From contig JAJZHC010000061.1 in assembly GCA_021804705.1 (NCBI GenBank), positions 1 to 7,590 on the forward strand: a stretch of 7,590 nt of DNA, written 5' to 3'. Under the pieces are notes generated by a model. The model searched no databases, was not told the DNA's origin, and worked only from the letters and a program-made list of their open reading frames with translations. The first letter of the stretch is position 1. The number at the start of each line of letters is the position of its first letter. Source of the stretch: Pseudomonadota bacterium. GTDB lineage: Bacteria > Pseudomonadota > Gammaproteobacteria > Burkholderiales > Ferrovaceae. Of the stretch, positions 5,476 through 7,590 are shown piece after piece. The position numbers and the translations under genes are program-made.

Positions 5476-7590
5476 CCAAAAAAATACCTTTAAGGCTTCA
5501 GGACCCGTTTCTGGAGCGTGAAAAGGCCCAATATCCCGAACCTTTACCCAGCCGAGAATTCATTCTGCAGTTGCTGGAGCGTGAAGGCGTACCCCTCACG
5601 GTGGAACAACTGGAACGCCTCCTGACGATCAATGCTAGCGAGCGCGAACTGTTTTCACGTCGCCTGCGCGCCATGGAACGCGAAGGCCAGGTCATGCGCA
5701 ATCGCAAAAATGCGCTCTGTCTTCCCGCCAAACTCGATCTCATCAAGGCGCGCGTGGAGGGTCACCCTGACGGCTTTGGTTTTGCCATTCGCGAGGATGG
5801 AGGTAGCGACATTTTCCTTGGAGCTCGCGAAATGCAACGGGTGTTGCATGGCGACAGGGTCATGGTGCGTACCATCGGTGTGGACCAGCGCGGTCGTCCT
5901 GAAGGGTCAATTGTAGAGATTCTGGAGCACGTCAACACGCGCCTCGTGGCGCGCTTGTTCCAGGAGCAGGGCGTACTGTTTGCCGTAGCCGAGAACAAAC
6001 GCATCAGCCAGGACATTCTGGTGGCACCAGGGCAGGAAGGTGGGGCAAAACCGGGACAGGTGGTCATGGTCGAGCTCATGAAGCAACCCAGTCGTCAGGC
6101 TGAGCCCATCGCCAGGGTCGTGGAAATCGTGGGAAATTACGCCGATCCGGGCATGGAAGTGGAGATCGCCCTGCGCAAGCATGAACTGCCCCATGAATTT
6201 TCCCCGGCAGCCCAGGCGTTGGCCGACAAGCTGCCTGATGCAGTGCGCAAGTCAGACCTCAAGGGTCGCGAGGACCTGCGTCAGATGCCGCTAGTGACCA
6301 TTGATGGCGAGACGGCCAAAGATTTTGATGATGCGGTTTATGCCGAACCGCTGCCTGGTGGAGGACACCGGTTGGTGGTGGCGATTGCCGATGTGTCACA
6401 CTATGTCCGGCCCAAGGACGCGTTGGACCAGACGGCTTATGAACGCGGTAACAGCGTGTACTTTCCGCGCCGGGTTATTCCCATGCTGCCTGAGGCATTG
6501 AGCAATGGGCTCTGCTCGCTCAATCCGGCAGTGGACCGCTTGTGCATGGTCTGCGACATGCACATATCGGAACAGGGAGAAATCCGGAAATACAAGTTCT
6601 ACCCTGCTGTGATGCATTCCCATGCGCGCCTGACCTACACGGAAGTGGCCGCTATCCTCGAGCATCCTGAGCGCGCTGACAGCTCGCGTCGCCCGATTGT
6701 GCCCCACCTGCAGCAGCTTGAAGCCCTGTTCCGCGTCTTTTTGAAAGCGCGTGCAGCCCGCGGAGCCATCGATTTTGCTAGTGACGAAACCCGCATGGTG
6801 TTTGACGACCGTGGCAAGATCGAAACCATTCTGCCAGTGGAGCGCAATGATGCCCATCGTCTGATCGAAGAATGTATGTTGGCGGCCAACGTGAGCGCTG
6901 CTCATTTCCTGCAAGAGCACAACCATGCCACACTCTATCGCATCCACCCTGCGCCTGCTCCTGAGCGCCTGGAGATTGTGCGGGAGTTTCTGGGCGAGTT
7001 GGGATTGCAGTTGTCAGGCGGCGAAGAACCACGGGCTGCGGACTACGCCAAGTTGATTCACAAAATCCAGGGTCGCCCAGACCAGCGCCTGCTAGAGACG
7101 GTGTTGCTGCGCTCCTTGCAACAAGCCCAATACAGCCCAGAGAACGTGGGGCACTTTGGGTTGGCTTATGCTGCCTACGCGCACTTTACTTCACCCATCC
7201 GGCGCTATCCTGATTTGCTGGTACATCGCTCCATTCGTGCCGTATTGGCCCAGGAAACCTATGCACCGGGCGACTGGAAGGCCATCGGTGTGCACTGTTC
7301 CATGACCGAGCGCCGCGCCGACGAAGCCACGCGTGACGTGGAGGCCTGGCTCAAATGCTTCTTCATGAAAGACAAGGTAGGCAATGTGTTCAACGGAACA
7401 GTCAGTTCTGTGACGGGCTTTGGGTTGTTTGTGGCTTTGGATGAGGTTTATGTTGAAGGATTGGTGCACATCTCCGAGCTGGGCAGCGATTATTTTCAGT
7501 TCGACGCGACCCGCCATCAATTGCTGGGCGAACGCACCGGGCAACGCTATCGTCTGGGTGATCGCATTGCCGTGCAACTGGTTAGGGTGG
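5469..7590 (+). CDS. rnr: Ribonuclease R (3' end outside window)
   Basis: The first 707 codons of the processive 3'-5' exoribonuclease RNase R/VacB (RNB family), which degrades structured RNA, faulty rRNA and tRNA, and mRNA in the cytosol. From TTG 5469 the protein reads LSTKKIPLRLQDPFLERE, then LPSREFILQLLEREG (27-41). The DPF..ERE and PSREFIL blocks match E. coli RNase R, with a slightly longer N-terminus here. A winged-helix region (about 27-90) and cold-shock OB domains (from about 95, GHPDGFGF) precede the RNB catalytic domain. DGETAKDFDD places the metal-binding Asp at 279, 285, 287 and 288, equivalent to E. coli 272, 278, 280 and 281. HFTSPIRRYPDLLVHR begins at 572. An S1 domain starts near 638 (GNVFNGTVSSVTGFGLFV) and is cut by the window edge. 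No frameshift was seen. The start is a rare TTG. Confidence 0.95.
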   Translation, partial: MSTKKIPLRLQDPFLEREKAQYPEPLPSREFILQLLEREGVPLTVEQLERLLTINASERELFSRRLRAMEREGQVMRNRKNALCLPAKLDLIKARVEGHPDGFGFAIREDGGSDIFLGAREMQRVLHGDRVMVRTIGVDQRGRPEGSIVEILEHVNTRLVARLFQEQGVLFAVAENKRISQDILVAPGQEGGAKPGQVVMVELMKQPSRQAEPIARVVEIVGNYADPGMEVEIALRKHELPHEFSPAAQALADKLPDAVRKSDLKGREDLRQMPLVTIDGETAKDFDDAVYAEPLPGGGHRLVVAIADVSHYVRPKDALDQTAYERGNSVYFPRRVIPMLPEALSNGLCSLNPAVDRLCMVCDMHISEQGEIRKYKFYPAVMHSHARLTYTEVAAILEHPERADSSRRPIVPHLQQLEALFRVFLKARAARGAIDFASDETRMVFDDRGKIETILPVERNDAHRLIEECMLAANVSAAHFLQEHNHATLYRIHPAPAPERLEIVREFLGELGLQLSGGEEPRAADYAKLIHKIQGRPDQRLLETVLLRSLQQAQYSPENVGHFGLAYAAYAHFTSPIRRYPDLLVHRSIRAVLAQETYAPGDWKAIGVHCSMTERRADEATRDVEAWLKCFFMKDKVGNVFNGTVSSVTGFGLFVALDEVYVEGLVHISELGSDYFQFDATRHQLLGERTGQRYRLGDRIAVQLVRV

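Overview
The window looks like ordinary chromosomal DNA of a betaproteobacterium, probably from the Nitrosomonadales/Gallionellaceae-Methylophilaceae side. This is inferred from gene order and protein wording, since no search was run. The order hflX - hflK - hflC - DUF2065 - hisZ - purA, followed by rnr, is a familiar betaproteobacterial arrangement. A hisZ gene also implies a short-form HisG, as is usual in that class. No mobile element, CRISPR array or defence system was seen, and I do not find a new multi-gene system here.

Layout. Positions 1-288 hold the 3' end of hflX (GTPase). hflK (275-1570), hflC (1567-2451), a 60-residue DUF2065 membrane protein (2460-2642) and hisZ (2639-3607) follow on the + strand. 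They are tightly packed, with overlaps of 14, 4 and 4 nt and one 8-nt gap, so they read as one translationally coupled operon. purA (3664-4959) comes after 56 nt with its own clear ribosome binding site, and the unit ends in a strong UUCG-loop terminator at 5019-5051. A gene-poor stretch follows to about 5300; it is rich in inverted repeats. A complete tRNA-Leu(CAG) lies on the minus strand (5301-5387). rnr (RNase R) starts on the + strand at a TTG codon (5469) and runs off the right edge.

How the genes work together. HflK and HflC form the SPFH-family membrane complex that encloses and modulates the FtsH protease, and HflX is a ribosome-associated GTPase. DUF2065 is a small membrane protein that commonly travels with hflC. 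HisZ (regulatory subunit of ATP phosphoribosyltransferase) and PurA (first AMP-specific step) link the operon's distal part to histidine and purine nucleotide metabolism. RNase R degrades structured RNA and takes part in tRNA/rRNA quality control.

Points most worth a second look: HisZ lacks the C-terminal extension normal for betaproteobacterial HisZ; the predicted tRNA-Leu promoter sits across the rnr ribosome binding site and start codon, and the predicted promoters face each other; and the purA-tRNA spacer contains two nested perfect long-range stems around a short 6S-RNA-like motif.
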